DNA of 64,000 nt from Favolaschia claudopus (GCA_037176885.1 JAWWNJ010000230.1:1-64000); one strand, 5' to 3'. Counted from the first letter of the stretch, positions 11,006-23,159 are shown. The notes: generated by a model not told the origin, from the sequence alone. Numbers and translations are program-made.

Positions 11006-14000
11006 ATGCCCCGCGACAATGGCAAGACATGCCCTTGCGGGTGCGGCGCAGCAGATATGTCACAACGCCAGATTCGCCGCCATCTTCGTGAACAAACCAC
11101 ACAATCTGTGCGCGTTGCACAGCAGCAAAACTATGCTGAGCAGCGGCGGCGACTGCTGAGGCTCGAGGTCCAAGAGCTCGGGGCTGTAGAGCCCGGCAAT
11201 AGAGGTCGTGGTGTGGGAGATGAGGGTGTTGTGATGCCCGATGCCGCAGGTCCTGCCAGCGATGAAGATGGGTCAGATAGAATGGAAGTGGATTTTGACA
11301 ACGACGCACCTGCTGGAACTCGGAGTAACACACCTATGCTCAACGACGAAGAGCTCGAGAGCGGGATGGACTCGGACTCGGATGACGCCGTCGACCCGTA
11401 TGGATCACGCCTCGACGAACTGTTTTGGGAGGAGTCGGATGAAGAGGAGGAGGGGTCTGAGCTTGGCGACAACTTCCAGGCAGCACCGTGGCTTCAGGGC
11501 CTGTCCCCGCTTGACTGTTTGCGAGAAGTTTTCGATCTCGATGCGGCGAAGCGAGGTGTGTTTTAAGGGACTTTGAAACTTTCAATACTCTGGTGCTGAT
11601 AAGAGAAAATAAGGCCACAAACTCACCGAAGATGAAATGAAGGCAATTCGGGCTCACAACTACAAGGTCGACACCGACTTGGGTGCGCGCGCATACGATA
11701 AGCTGTCGCGTGCTTTCCCGGAGCTCGCCGGCCTTCCATCGCGACAACGTCTGCAAACGCAGATCTCCTTCCTCTCCGGAGTTGTCCCAGTGAAATATGA
11801 TTGCTGTGTCGACTCTTGCTGTTGTTTTACTGGACCATACGCCGATCTTGACGAGTGTCCGTACTGCGAGAAGCCACGGAAGGACGGTGCTGGGAGGGCC
11901 AGGAATACATTCCACTATCTTCCACTCATTCCGCGCCTTGTGAATTTGTTCCAGGACGACGGGATGGTGAAGAAACTAGAGTATCGCTCGACATACGTGA
12001 GGGAAGAGGACAAGACATCGGACATCTTTGATGGCGGCCATTACCGACAGCTCACTCGGCGCCATGTCACCATCGACGGCGAGACTCAATCTCATAAATA
12101 TTTTTCCTCCCCGACCGATCTTGCCCTCGGCGCCTCGACTGATGGATTCTGTCCTTTCAAACGACGAAAGAAGAGCTGCTGGCCAATAATTATCATCCTC
12201 TACAACCTCCCTCCCGAAATTCGTACCTGGTTCATTCACCTGTTATGCGTCGGCGTAATTCCTGGTCCTAAGGGCCCCACCGACATGGACTCATTTCTCT
12301 TCCCCCTCATTGACGAGCTCATTGCGCTCATGCGGGGTGTACCTGCATTTCACCATCGCGACATGCATCAATTCACTCTTCGCGCCTATCTTATCGCTCT
12401 CTTTGGCGACATGCCCGCTGTCGCCAAGCTCATGCACATGAAGGGCCACAACGGCATCTCTCCCTGTCGCGCCTGTCAAATTCTTGCTGTCCGCGATACG
12501 ACGCGCGCGAGGTCTAATGTTCATTATGCAGCGCTTCGCCGTCCTGATGGCTCCTCCTACGACCCACGCCGCCTTCCCCTGCGCACGCACGAAGAATTCA
12601 TTCGACATGCTACTGCAGTGGAAGATGCTCCCACAAACGCTGAGCACGACCGCCGCGCGAAGCTGTATGGGATTAATGGAATCCCGTCGCTCGCACGTCT
12701 TTCCAGTTTATCCTTTCCGGATTCATTCCCTCACGACCTCATGCATCTCATCGAGAATATAATTCCTATGCTAATTGACCACTGGACGGGGAAATTCAAG
12801 GACCTTGACCGCGGCTCGGGAGATTACGAGCTCACACCGAGTGTAGCCGATGCTATCGGCGAAGCTTGTGCAAAATCGGGAGCTACTATTCCTTCCGCGT
12901 TTGGAGCCCGAGTTCCCAACATCATCAACGACCGATATCAATGCACTGCAGAGTCGTGGTTCCTCTTCACAACACTTCTCGCGCCCGTAGTTCTATTCAA
13001 CAAATTCAAGCACCGCCGCTACTACGACCATTTTGTCGATTTAGTGGTCCTTATCAACAAATGCCTTCAATTCACGTTGACATCACAAGAGATTGACGAG
13101 ATGGAAACGGGATTTATCGACTGGGTGGAGAAATATGAACGGTAAATTAATATTCTCATCTCTTCGTTTGCGGCTAACGGATTCCTAGATTTTACTATCA
13201 GCACAAAGAAGAGCGGCTTTGCGCCTGCACCTTACCCGTGCATGCCCTGCTGCATATTGCCCAAAATCTGCGATCCATGGGCCCTCTATGGTGCTACTGG
13301 GCCTTTGTGATGGAGCGGTTTTGCGGCTCACTCGTCCCTGCCGTGAAGAGCCGCAAGCACCCTTTCAGCAGTATGGCGCACCGCCTCCGGGACATGGCGC
13401 AGCTATCCCAGATCAAATTATTGTACAACCTATCCGACGAACTCGACCTTAGTGCCGGCAAGGAAGCAGAGGAAACGGGAACGGCATTCCCCGAGTGTGA
13501 GCCTTTTTGCTACTTCATTACTACTACTAAAAATTGACTCGGAGTAGACGCCAACATCCGCATGGTGTATCCGCGCCGTTTCGCATCAATCGATGATGCG
13601 TTGCGGACGAAGATAGCAAAACACCTTGTCACCAACTACGAAATATCGCGACGAGAGGCAAAGAATATAATCCCAGAACAGCTTGAGCTATGGGGTAAAA
13701 GCAAACAGCTCAACGGCGGCGATCTCGTTCACGCGCGAAGTCTTGTGTCGTCATACCACACCTGCCCGGATGCAGTGCGCGATGCTTCGTTTATCCAGGT
13801 GCGTGTCTTTGCAAAGGTACTTTCAACATGTCTGAATTTAGCAAGCAGTATGAACTATTGGTTGACAAAAACGAAAACTTTCCCAATCTACCCGTCATTC
13901 TCGAACGAAAAACTTTTTTCGGACAGGTACAAAAATTCATTGTTCTTCCTTTACCACCAAATTTCCCTTCCCGACGCGATGTCGACGACGATGAAGCTTT

Positions 14001-14265
14001 CAACTCGCCGTCAACCCTTCTCCTTGCTGCAGTTCATCAAGTAAAACTTGTTTCAAAGAACCCGGCCGGTACAGTCTACTTCAACGGCCGCTTGAAAGAC
14101 CTCGGCGAGCCCACGGAGGTCATTGAAGTCACCTCAATCACCAGTCTTGCGGGACGTATTCCGGACCATAGCGGCAAGCGATGGGCGTGTTTGGTTCGGC
14201 CGGATATTGCTGCGAGGTTCAAACTAGTCGAGAACGGCGTAGGAGACGGTGTCAATGAATTGTAA
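11006..14265 (+). CDS. Plavaka/CACTA transposase
   Basis: Five exons join in frame: 11006-11555, 11614-13141, 13189-13496, 13548-13798 and 13849-14265, with introns of 47-58 nt. The ATG at 11006 gives MPRDNGK followed by a C-P-C-G-C zinc-type motif, then a glutamate/aspartate-rich linker. The catalytic region in the second exon has the features of the family: GVIPGPKGPTDMDSFLFPLI, then FGDMPAVAKLMHMKGHNG and the PCRAC motif. The C-terminal exons contain HALLHIAQNLRSMGPLWCYW and MERFCG, also typical. No stop codon or frameshift was found in the joined exons. It should cut and paste the surrounding CACTGTGA-ended element, producing a 3-bp duplication. Confidence 0.85.
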
Positions 14266-14456
14266 TATGATTGTTTGTCTAATTCTACGCTTAAATACTT
14301 TCGCGGGAAAATGCCGTGAAAATGGGGTTTCACCCCTTGGAGTGAAACGAGCTGTTTCTCTCTTATACCACGCGAAAACCGATTTTCACCTTAGCGCACC
14401 CTGAAATTCGCGGGGTATGTTTTTCACAGTGATGGCTGCATCGCAAACAGGCTAAT

Positions 14457-14627
14457 GTCGGCTGCCTTGTTGAGAACAGAGCAATTTTGAGTTGGAGATT
14501 TGCTCGCGGTGCTGAAATTGGTGTCGTCGACAAATCCGTATCGCCAGCTGAGGAAGACACCAATGGTTTTGAACACCAATGGTTTTGAGTTTGCGTAGGA
14601 GCCTGTTGACAAACACTGTCCAAACAT
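14457..14627 (-). pseudogene. LINE reverse transcriptase, catalytic-loop part (upstream piece of 5360-5982)
   Basis: The minus strand encodes RYGFVDDTN, a variant of the Y/F-x-DD catalytic loop of non-LTR reverse transcriptases, followed by NCSVLNKAAD. Joining NKAADI to AAEWARTDEA of the piece ending at 5982 gives continuous LINE protein. Upstream of the catalytic loop the frame is disturbed by a small local duplication (CACCAATGGTTTTGA twice, near 14556-14586), so the LINE was probably dead before or after the MITE insertion. Confidence 0.6.
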
Positions 14628-15086
14628 CGCCCCTACTCGGATTGCTTGGAAACGTCTGGGTATCCGAGACTAATACGAATGAAGGGAAGACAAACTGTGT
14701 TGGCTGGTTTGTCTGGCAGGGATCCGGGGTCCTCAATTGTAATATAGACTACATATGTTGGTCCCGTTCCGATGCTCCGCTTTTGTACTCGCAGCTACTA
14801 AAAGTACCCGAAATTGCCGTTTTTTCCCTCCATGCTCGTGCAACTTAGCTACTGCCGGCAGCCAACACACATTAACAGATAAATATAAGATAATAATATT
14901 TGTTTACTTTATGTCGTCCATTCTTGTTTCCTGTTTGCCTTTAGTGTTCGTCTATATCATGTTTGTCACGAATCTCATAAGTAGAGTACTTGGGTATCGT
15001 AAAAATTTCTATTTTATGATTTTGAAGTGCAGAGCTCACTAAGCGATCTTCACTCTTCAATTAATTAATAATTTCCTATCCTATAC

Positions 15087-15285
15087 TTGAAAAGAGGGCC
15101 AGGCCATCAGTCGCGTGACTTTTGACAGAGTCTTTGTCGAGATGTTGAGATCGTACGAGACGTCGCGAGCGCAGCGGGGTTTGGGGCGGCCAGCCCCAAC
15201 AAGCTGTGTGACCGAACGGAGGGAGGTCGGCGAGCGCAGCGAGTCGGCCCTGCCGGAGGCAGGGAGCTAAAGCTTGTCTATGATA
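15087..15285. repeat. GC-rich dispersed repeat, single-module copy
   Basis: This copy shares long blocks with 44878-45080 and, inverted, with 25690-25830. The core contains the palindrome CGAGCGCAGCGAG and GGGGCGGCCAGCCCC. It is far richer in GC than its surroundings. No open frame is conserved between the copies. Confidence 0.7.
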
Positions 15286-16959
15286 TCCTAAACTTGAAAA
15301 ACCCCTTCGCCTCCCCCAGTCTGACATTACGGCATGGTTTCCCACCACCTGTCAGGCTTACGTTTGTCAGTCTGACCGCGTCTTAGACGCGTTTTTCAAG
15401 TTCAAATGGGGGGACTGAAGGCGCTTTGAGAAGCATATTACTATCGCGGAGCAACAATTTGGTCCACACCTTCACACTGAAAGGCATTTCTGTCCAAAAA
15501 AGGAAATTTTCGTACTTTCATCGAATGTTTTGACGTTTGAGGAGACTGAGTTATTCCAAATGGAGCCCTGGGGTATTCCTTGAGGTCAAGATGATAGACT
15601 GGGATGATTATAATGAATGCTCATCTTGTTTCTCAAGAAGAGCTCGATAAACTGACTAGTGTGTGTGGTAGTTTTGATGATGTGCTGCTTTGTAGAATTA
15701 TTGAGAACAAGAAAAGGTGCCAAACACATCCTATTCAGGTGAGGAAACAAGGGACTCGCCGGGGAAAAAGTACGGTGTACCAAAAAGAAAAATTAAACAC
15801 GTTGAGGGGGTGAAAAAATGAAAGTGTGCCATCGGGTTCGAACCCATGACCTCTGCACACCACCCACATCGAGGGGTGCATACTACATACATACCCATTG
15901 ACGAGAGTAACTACATCAAAGCATGCCAATAGGAAATATTCACCGCTCGGTTTCCCGCCCATTACTATATTTGGGTGCAAAAAACTAGACACTTAAATAT
16001 CCTACCTGCACCTTTGCTGCTTTGGCATCGTCTGCAACTGAGAAATCAATACTGATTCAACAATTCATGTCGTACCTTTCCCCTGTACCTTCTCCAACAA
16101 GGCCTTAGAAGACAGCTGGCTCCAAGGCCGACCATTGGATGGACATAGCATGCTTTCAGCATTTGAGTCGGCCCCGCCTGGGTGGATTCACAGTGGTTGG
16201 TGGCATAAATGATTTGAGACTTGAGGGGTATTGCTAAGGAATAGGACGCGTTTTTTTCGTGTTTTAGCGTGGCAGAACGTGTCAAGCACAGGTGGATAAC
16301 CACCAGTAGAAGATCGAGCTCTAATACAATGTGTGTGACGCGCGCGAAGGACAAGGCGGCGAGTAAGCACATAATGTGACGTGACAGTCACATCAGTGCA
16401 CATAACTTTTGGCGGGCAACTTCAAATCTTACTACACTTCCGCAATATAAGAGAGTTCCCCGTTTTTTTGAGACAAAGATGATCTATGCTATTCCAACTG
16501 ACTTCGCAAATATTTCTACGGTTTAAAGTTGTGCAGAAATGCAAAATCTACTGCCTCGGATTACTATGTGCTCGGTAACTCGGCCATTTCGGCCGTTAAC
16601 CCAAAATCACGCCGTGACAATGGCAGTCATCAACACTCAATGTGGGCAGCGTCAAGACCATCCCGCCCTTCATCCCGCCCCTCCCGCACTTTGCTCTATC
16701 TCTCTCCGTGAATTGGGGAAAAAGAGTTTTCTTGGACAAGAATTCAAAACAAATACATATATTCTTATCTATTTACGCGCGCCGGCAAAGAAGTAAAAAA
16801 TGAGGCTAAAACAAGGTCCTCGTCGTCGAGGGCGGGGAGCAGACAGCGCCGACGATGACTTGATGTTGCCAGCTCACGATAGCAACGGTGTTGCGTTATG
16901 GTGACTGATGTGACCTCCCTACCTACCATACCGTACGGTAATTTAGACCGCGGGCCCGA
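15286..16959. other. No recognisable gene; one tRNA-like tail
   Basis: No homologous protein was recognised in this interval. A minus-strand block at about 15823-15900 has a good B-box-like sequence (GGTTCGAACCC) but no acceptor stem pairing. The region next to the Gypsy relic (16800-16959) has no reverse transcriptase, which shows the retroelement is truncated there. Confidence 0.5.
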
Positions 16960-19900
16960 TCAGGCCCTTAGCCTGTGAAAAGGACTAGCAAGATAGAAAG
17001 TACGTGGACAATTAATGTCTTGATACTTGAAGCTCACTTCAACTGAGTGATTGATTTTCGACCTTGAGCCTTGAACGGCCAGTTGAAGAACAATTGGTTC
17101 ATTCAATTCTCGTCGTTTCAACTGAAGCTGATCTGCCAAAGAGGTCGAAATCAGATCCCCGAGTGAACCCGAGTCAACGAGTGCACGCGCTGGGTGCCCG
17201 TTGACATGAACTACAATAATCAACGGCTTTGCAACAATTTTGTCAGGGACTCGAGGCATGCATGCGGTACGCGAGATTCCATTTACCTGATCCGCAGGGA
17301 CCTGAATTCCTCCGCAGTATAGAATGGATGATTCTAACGTGTCTTGGAATTGGACATCCGCAAGGATTTTCAACAAGTACGATAATTTAGGTAGCGCACT
17401 CGGTCTACCGAATTCAACGTCGATTGTATCACGTTCAATTTCAATTGATTGAATTACTTCAAACAACCGAATTTCTTGTTCTGAATACGATGTCTCAAAG
17501 AGAAGATACAAATAGCCGAAGCCATCTTCCGTATCAAACGTATTCCAACGAATACTTTCTTCACGTTCAATTTTACCGCGCTTTCGGCGGATCCAATTTA
17601 CGAGGTTGAACCTCCAGTTCATCAAATAGTCCTCTGGCAGGTCTAACTGCCAGCGACAACCTCGTTTGTTCGCTCCCGAGACAATATATAATCCGGGATA
17701 CTTTTTGCGAACATGGTAAGTTGAAAGTTCAGGGTATTTTTCAACCCGTTCATTCAAATATTGATTTGCTCCGTTGCAGAGTAAATCATCGATTGGCACT
17801 TGATGAAGTGGACGAGGTGGCTCAGCTAATCTTTCAAGCTGATACAACCGCTCACTGGCGTACCACGCCGCGATCTCAAATTCTTCATCAAATAATCGAC
17901 CTTTCGGTACGATCGTAATCTCATGGAAATATTCATCCCAAACGGTCCATTGCCGGTCTACAACTTGATCAAGATAGAAACGACGTCTATCCCGGCAAGG
18001 TCTGTCCATTTCAACAAGTTCATCGCCCGGATAAGGCTGTAGAAATTCAAGAACGGCACATGCGCCCTCCGCTACAAGATCACCAATGCGATCGGTTCGA
18101 AGTCGTTTATTTTCCGAATTTGATGATGGAATATCCTGTAAGTCTAGGACCTCACAGAGGAGATTCAGACGATCATCCAGCGTCTCTCCGGGATTCCCTG
18201 AAAGTCTCAATACCGAGTTAAACTCAGGTTCGTCTTCATCATCAAAATCATCAAACTCATCAATTTCAGAGTCCGAATCGCTAACCGACATTAAGTCTGG
18301 CATATCCGAGTATTCAGACGTCGTTGGAGTGTTCCTTTCTTGACCAGGTAAGTCTTCAACTTCTTCTGGTTCAATTTCTCCTTCAGATTCATCGCAAAAT
18401 CCAGGAATTCTGAAGCAACGAGGGAGATCAAAGTCCCCATCATCCGAGTCCGAATCCGACTCGTACTCTGAACCACTTGTCTCGAATAATTCAGGAAGAT
18501 CAACGAGCTCGTCTTCCGATTCACTGGGCTCATATCCAGATGCGCTAGATGACTCTGAGTCCGAATAGGAAGGTAAATCCGCAAATTTTTCAAGGTACCA
18601 GGCCGAGAGATCAAAGTCCCGGTTTTGCAGGAATTCTTTGGGAAGAGTTTGCGGTTCGAGGTTTCGGAATAAACTGGTGACAATGTAAGAGTCCTCGTTG
18701 AAAGATTCAACCCGAATCTTATTATCCTTGATTAAAGGACCTTCAATTTCTTGATCAACATCCTGTAGTATAAATGTTGCCATTGTTGCGAACATGTCTT
18801 CGGTTTCCGCAGTGTAGCGATCTTCCCATTCAACATCCTCAGGATCAAGTTCTATAGCAAGCTGGCGCTCAATAGCATACCAGAGACCTATCTTGAAGTC
18901 TTCGTCAAACAAGAATTCCATTGGTAAGATCACATCTTCCATGGTTGAATTGTCAATGACAACATACTCAGTTTCCGACGTCTCGTACACTTGGAATCGA
19001 GATTCTTCTTGAACCTCTTCGTCTCCAGGGTAAGGCTGAGCCTCCTGCAATACAATGCGAACGAATCGAGCCACCAAATCGCCGATAGGTCGCGACTTTT
19101 TCGGGTGAGAGTTGACAGTTTCCAAAATATTTAAATCCTGGTTCCCGCCCTCCTCAGCTTCCATACGGAAATTCGCAGACCCAACGGGTAAGGTTTCCAA
19201 CACTTCAGTTGTTGCTGACAGTGCTGATTCGTTTGCAGTACGCATTCGCGCTGCGTGTGCGCCAAAACCTGGAGGTTTACCCTTCTGGTTTGAATTCATG
19301 GTTGTTAACTTAGGGCAATTGCGAGCCATATGGCCTGCTTCTTCGCAATTTAAGCAAAGTCCAGCAGCCATCAATTCGTTTCGACGTTTTGTCGACAATT
19401 TTCGGTCAGGGTATGTTCGTTTTCCCTTGAACTGGTTATTATTAGAAGGCTTAGCCTTCTCATTGTTCGGTTTAGGTGAGTTCAAGTTCACGGATGAAGT
19501 CTGGATCACAGGCTTCTTGTAGAAGCGACCACCACGTCCACGAGTGGGGGTTTTCACCGAGGAAGTAGAAGGTTTGCTTGCGCTTCCCTTCGGCTTATCA
19601 TCCTCGGGTCTACCGAGTAATTTTTCAGCTTGTTCAGCCTCAACCACGACATCGTCCCACGACGATACTTCTGGATCAAGCTTTTGTCGAGACATCTCTC
19701 TTTTGATGTCCTTGCGCAAGCTCAACCAGAGACGGGTAACCTTCTCCTGGTCATCCGGCAATCCAATCATAGTATGTAATTGCTCGTACTCGGCAATGTG
19801 TTCAGTTACTGATTTTGAACCTTGCTAGAGTCCGTTCAGTTTGATACGTTGTTTCAACCTAAAGTCCTTAGGGAAACAATAATTCAGAAGTTCGGTGAAA

Positions 19901-21690
19901 AACTTCGTTAAGGTCCAGTGTTTTTCATATTTTACAACTTTCCGGTCGTAAAATTCACCAGCTGATCCAGTCATGAAATAGCTGATTATGAAGATCTGGT
20001 CCTCTTTCGGAACTTTACCCATGGTAACATAATTCGTGCTTTCGCGAACGAACCGGAAATAGGCGTACGAATTCACTGATCCGTCATATTTGGTAGGTGG
20101 GACCGGTTTCAAGGTCATCTTGGTAGTCCGTCGAGATTTTGATCTCGACCGGCGGTAGCCTTTTGCACGTCGCGATTTGCTAGATTTCCGTGACTTGCGG
20201 GAATGGCTATGTTTATGTTTGCGGTTATGCGACTTACGACGCCGTTTCGCAGACTTTCCAGAATCGGAATCGCTCCCTTCAGAGCTTGATGAACTCTCCG
20301 AGGTGCTGGACTCGTCCCCCAAATCAGACGAATCATCATCGGAGGAATCCGAGCTTGAACTCGATGAGCTGCTAGAGCTCGAGGAACTCGAACTCGACGA
20401 AGGTGGAGAAGTATTCCGAGCGGCAGCCTCGCGAATAACATTGTCGATAAATGTGCCGCCTACAAGGGGTCTAGCAGGTGGGGAATCAGAGCGCTTCTTA
20501 TCCGGTTTACTAAGATTTTTGGTGCGCATTTCCTTCCCAATGCTGGATTCAACCGCTTCCTTCGAGCGGTTTCTAACCTGTTTAGCTTGTTTCTTTCGAA
20601 GCAACTTAGCGGTGCGTTTATCTTCCGCTATTTTGACGTCCTTTTGACGCTTCTTCTCAAGCTTGATTTCCTTCAGACGCTTCTGAAGGTTCAATCTTTC
20701 GTCTGATAACGAAGTGGATGTCTGGCCAGACACGGAGTGAGGGGGAGGAGAATTATATTCAGGTTTGTCTATTACAATGGTAGAGGATGAACTATCCGAG
20801 GGGACATTATTCACAGGTACATCCTGGAACAAGTCAGAAGGAGTTGAGATAGGCTCCTTCTTAATACGCTTAATTTCTTCAAAATTAGCGAATGCCGCGC
20901 GCTGTGCGTCAAGATCAGCCTCTGAGAACTGATCTGACCAATCGACCGCACCCCAGTTAAGTGGGTCCGGTCCTTTACCCTTATTCGGCTTTGAAGGGCC
21001 TTCACCTCGAGAAGATTTGCTATCCGAGGAGGAAGCAGAACGAATTTCAACCTTCCGAGTAGGCGCAGGTGTAGATTGCGCCTGAGGGCCTGCCGAACGA
21101 GGTGAATTAAAGTTATTTAGTTTAACTTTTACAATTTTATCGCCGTCATCATCTGACGCAAAGGACACTAATTCCTCGTCAGATACATGAGAGGTACGTC
21201 GACTTTCTTTAGCAGCCTTGGCCATGCGCAAATAGCGCTTGCCAATCTGCCTGAGTTCCTTAGAACTCATTTCTTTAGTCGCACGTTCAATCGGCGAAGT
21301 AGAAGTCGAGGTGAACCAATTAAGGTCCACTCCAACCGACTTCTTATCTTCCTTCTGAGATTTAGAAGTCTCGCGAGTCACCTGCGTCCAGGTCTCGCCT
21401 ATCTCGCTCGCATTTGCGTCGAGAATGCCAAAATCCACGTTGCTATCAAGCGACGGGACAAGGAACAGCTCAGAGCTCTCCTCCAAAGGAGAAGCTCTAT
21501 TTTCCACCACCTGAGCAGGTGGTGTGCTAACCGCCCGAGTGGGTGGTGAAGCAGAAACAACCCGGCTGAATAACAGCTCAGGCGTAACGCTGCGCGGCTT
21601 GGGCGAACCCAAAGCCGGCATGGGAGCGGAATGCTCGGGAGCGCGATGCTCGGAACTAGAGGAAGAAGAAGAGATACAGTTGAACATCTC
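16960..21690 (-). pseudogene. Ty3/Gypsy gag-protease polyprotein with in-frame TAG, pol missing
   Basis: One long minus-strand frame runs from about 21690 (the frame is open back to 21858) to 16960, broken once by TAG at 19825-19827. The N-terminal part is serine/arginine rich and leads into a retrotransposon gag domain that straddles the stop: FFTELLNYCFPKDF before it and WLSLRKDIKREM after it. Downstream comes a CCHC zinc knuckle (C-x2-C-x4-H-x4-C, in CLNCEEAGHMARNC), then about 600 acidic residues containing a repeated domain, then a retropepsin region with ALVDSG. The frame ends just after the protease; no reverse transcriptase, RNase H, integrase or LTR pair was found. The stop lies inside gag, so it is more likely inactivating than a readthrough signal. 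Confidence 0.8.
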
Positions 21691-21901
21691 ATAATGCATA
21701 TGCTCACAATGCATAAACCTCATTCTGCATAGTGTTTTGGGGTCCAGCAACTTGGTGGGCTGCACGTGTTTTATGCATTTTCTCATATTGCCTAATGCAT
21801 AAGGTTTGGGGCAAGTTTTTAGTGCATTATGCATTATGAGATCGCAAAATTGATACAATTTGGTGGCAATTTGGCCGCTTGTGGCGCTCTTCTAACGCAT
21901 A

Positions 21902-22281
21902 CAGTTGCGGCGAAATCAATTTACCTACCAAATATGGAAATTTCAATCAATCCCCGTCCTTTGCTTGGATATGAATGATTTTCTCGAGCGGCAAGTTGAC
22001 TAAACTGTTGAGAGCCTCAAGCCGGTATGTTGGGTGTAGAAAAATCTCTGTTTTTGCATGGATTTTGCCGAGCTGGCGGGCGGGCTCGTCCAGGAAAATC
22101 CAGCCAAAACCTATGAGAAACATGACAGATGCGGCTTGTTTGCGTGGGTAGACCTATTCTACACAAGGAATACATCCCGTCTATACTATTTCCGCCGACC
22201 AGTGAGTCGTTTTTCTGTGCAGTAGGGCGGCTTTGATGGAAAATTCCATATTTGGTAAGTAAATTGATTTCGCCGCAACTG
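21902..22281. mobile_element. 380-bp MITE, TA target duplication
   Basis: The ends are inverted copies of about 45 bp starting CAGTTGCGGCGAAATCAATT. TA flanks both ends (21900-21901 and 22282-22283). The CAGT start and TA duplication fit Tc1/mariner-type MITEs. No coding region is present. Confidence 0.8.
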
Positions 22282-22353
22282 TATGGGTACTATTCACGTC
22301 AAAAACACCAGTTTATAACATGTTACAGCTAAATCCAAGAATTTGACCGCTTT

Positions 22354-22576
22354 CAGTGTTGGCAATTAAGGGTTAAGACCCGACCCCAGGGACCTCTAAG
22401 GGTTCATAAGCCTTAAGCCTTAATCTGGGGTTACGGGGTTATGAGCTTAATTTCCTTTTTGGGAAGTATTTTCACACAGTCAAGAGGTCTTAATATCGCC
22501 CGATTATTCCGCAAAATGCCTATGATAGTGTCAACAACCTCGAAATAACACTTATTATCCCTTACGGCCAACACTG
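22354..22576. mobile_element. hAT-type MITE, 223 bp, 8-bp target duplication
   Basis: The element starts CAGTGTTGGC and ends GCCAACACTG. The 8-mer ACCGCTTT is present directly on each side (22346-22353 and 22577-22584). An 8-bp duplication with CAGTG ends is diagnostic of the hAT superfamily. No gene lies inside, so it is non-autonomous. Confidence 0.85.
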
Positions 22577-22830
22577 ACCGCTTTTACAACTGGTGGACAA
22601 TCCGGCATCTGCCGCACTTCCATATATAGTAAATCCGTGACAATGTCACATATGTCACCCGGTGTGACAGTATGCAGGAATGCATTATGAGATGTTCAAC
22701 TGTAGAAGAAACAGACGCACCAAGCCCAGCGCGTTCCTCGTGAGATGGACGAGAGTTCCGAGTAGCAGCCCGAGTGGTAATTGGGGAACGTCCGCGACCC
22801 CGTAGGCTCGAATCCAGCCTGTGTATGAAG

Positions 22831-23159
22831 GGCGAGCCTGTCGATACACAGGCTGGTCGATCTGAGTTTGAATTGCCTTGTCAATCGGATTACCAAAAAA
22901 GGTTATTCACTTACTCACCCATTATCAACTCAAATGGCGAGATTTTTTGTGGTAGCTAAACGGCGTGTACGCCAAGGCCATTCGCCACTTATTTGAGGAT
23001 CTAATCGTAAGTTTTCACAGTGCAGGAGCAAGAATGGTCAGGGTTGTGCTTGTTTGTTCGTGACGTCACCCACTGTAAACAATAACCTTTTTTGGTAACC
23101 GAGATTGACGTGGCATTTCAAACTCAGATCGACCGGTCTGTCTATCGACAGGCTTGCCT
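22831..23159. mobile_element. Long-TIR element, about 329 bp
   Basis: Roughly 80 bp at each end are inverted copies, including CCTGTCGATA, GGTCGATCTGAGTTTGAA and ACCAAAAAAGGTTATT blocks. Only about 170 bp lie between the arms, so a transcript would fold into a long hairpin. Exact ends and target duplication are not clear. Confidence 0.7.

Larger units (their letters stand above)
9503..14431. mobile_element. CACTA-superfamily (Plavaka-type) transposon, 4.9 kb, ATG target duplication
   Basis: The termini begin CACTGTGA in inverted orientation, and a CCCCGCGAATTTCA block is shared between both ends. ATG is duplicated at 9500-9502 and 14432-14434; the intact MITE at 49413-49623 has ATTCAATGGCTGC once. 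Interior repeats of GTGAATTTCACG type lie near the left end. It carries a transposase gene and a divergent small gene, the standard fungal Plavaka arrangement. Both ends, both genes and the duplication look intact, so it may be autonomous and is the youngest layer identified here. Confidence 0.9.
5986..14453. mobile_element. AGAGGG/AGCCTG MITE, copy A, interrupted by three later insertions
   Basis: The uninterrupted sequence of this MITE is seen at 49413-49623 (211 bp). Here its parts are 5986-6018, 9243-9312, about 9410-9502 and 14432-14453. It is flanked by AAT at 5983-5985 and 14454-14456 and splits the LINE reverse transcriptase. Removing the MITE and one AAT restores an open frame across the LINE junction, which supports a 3-bp duplication. 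Confidence 0.8.

Noticed and set aside
15823..15900. tRNA-like T arm on the minus strand
   Set aside because: GGTTCGAACCC resembles a B box, but no D arm or acceptor stem pairing was found.
16960..21858. Gypsy stop codon as programmed readthrough
   Set aside because: The TAG lies inside the gag domain, not at a gag-pol border, so inactivation is simpler.
14870..22300. LTR pair for the Gypsy relic
   Set aside because: No direct repeat of LTR length flanking the gag-protease frame was found by eye.
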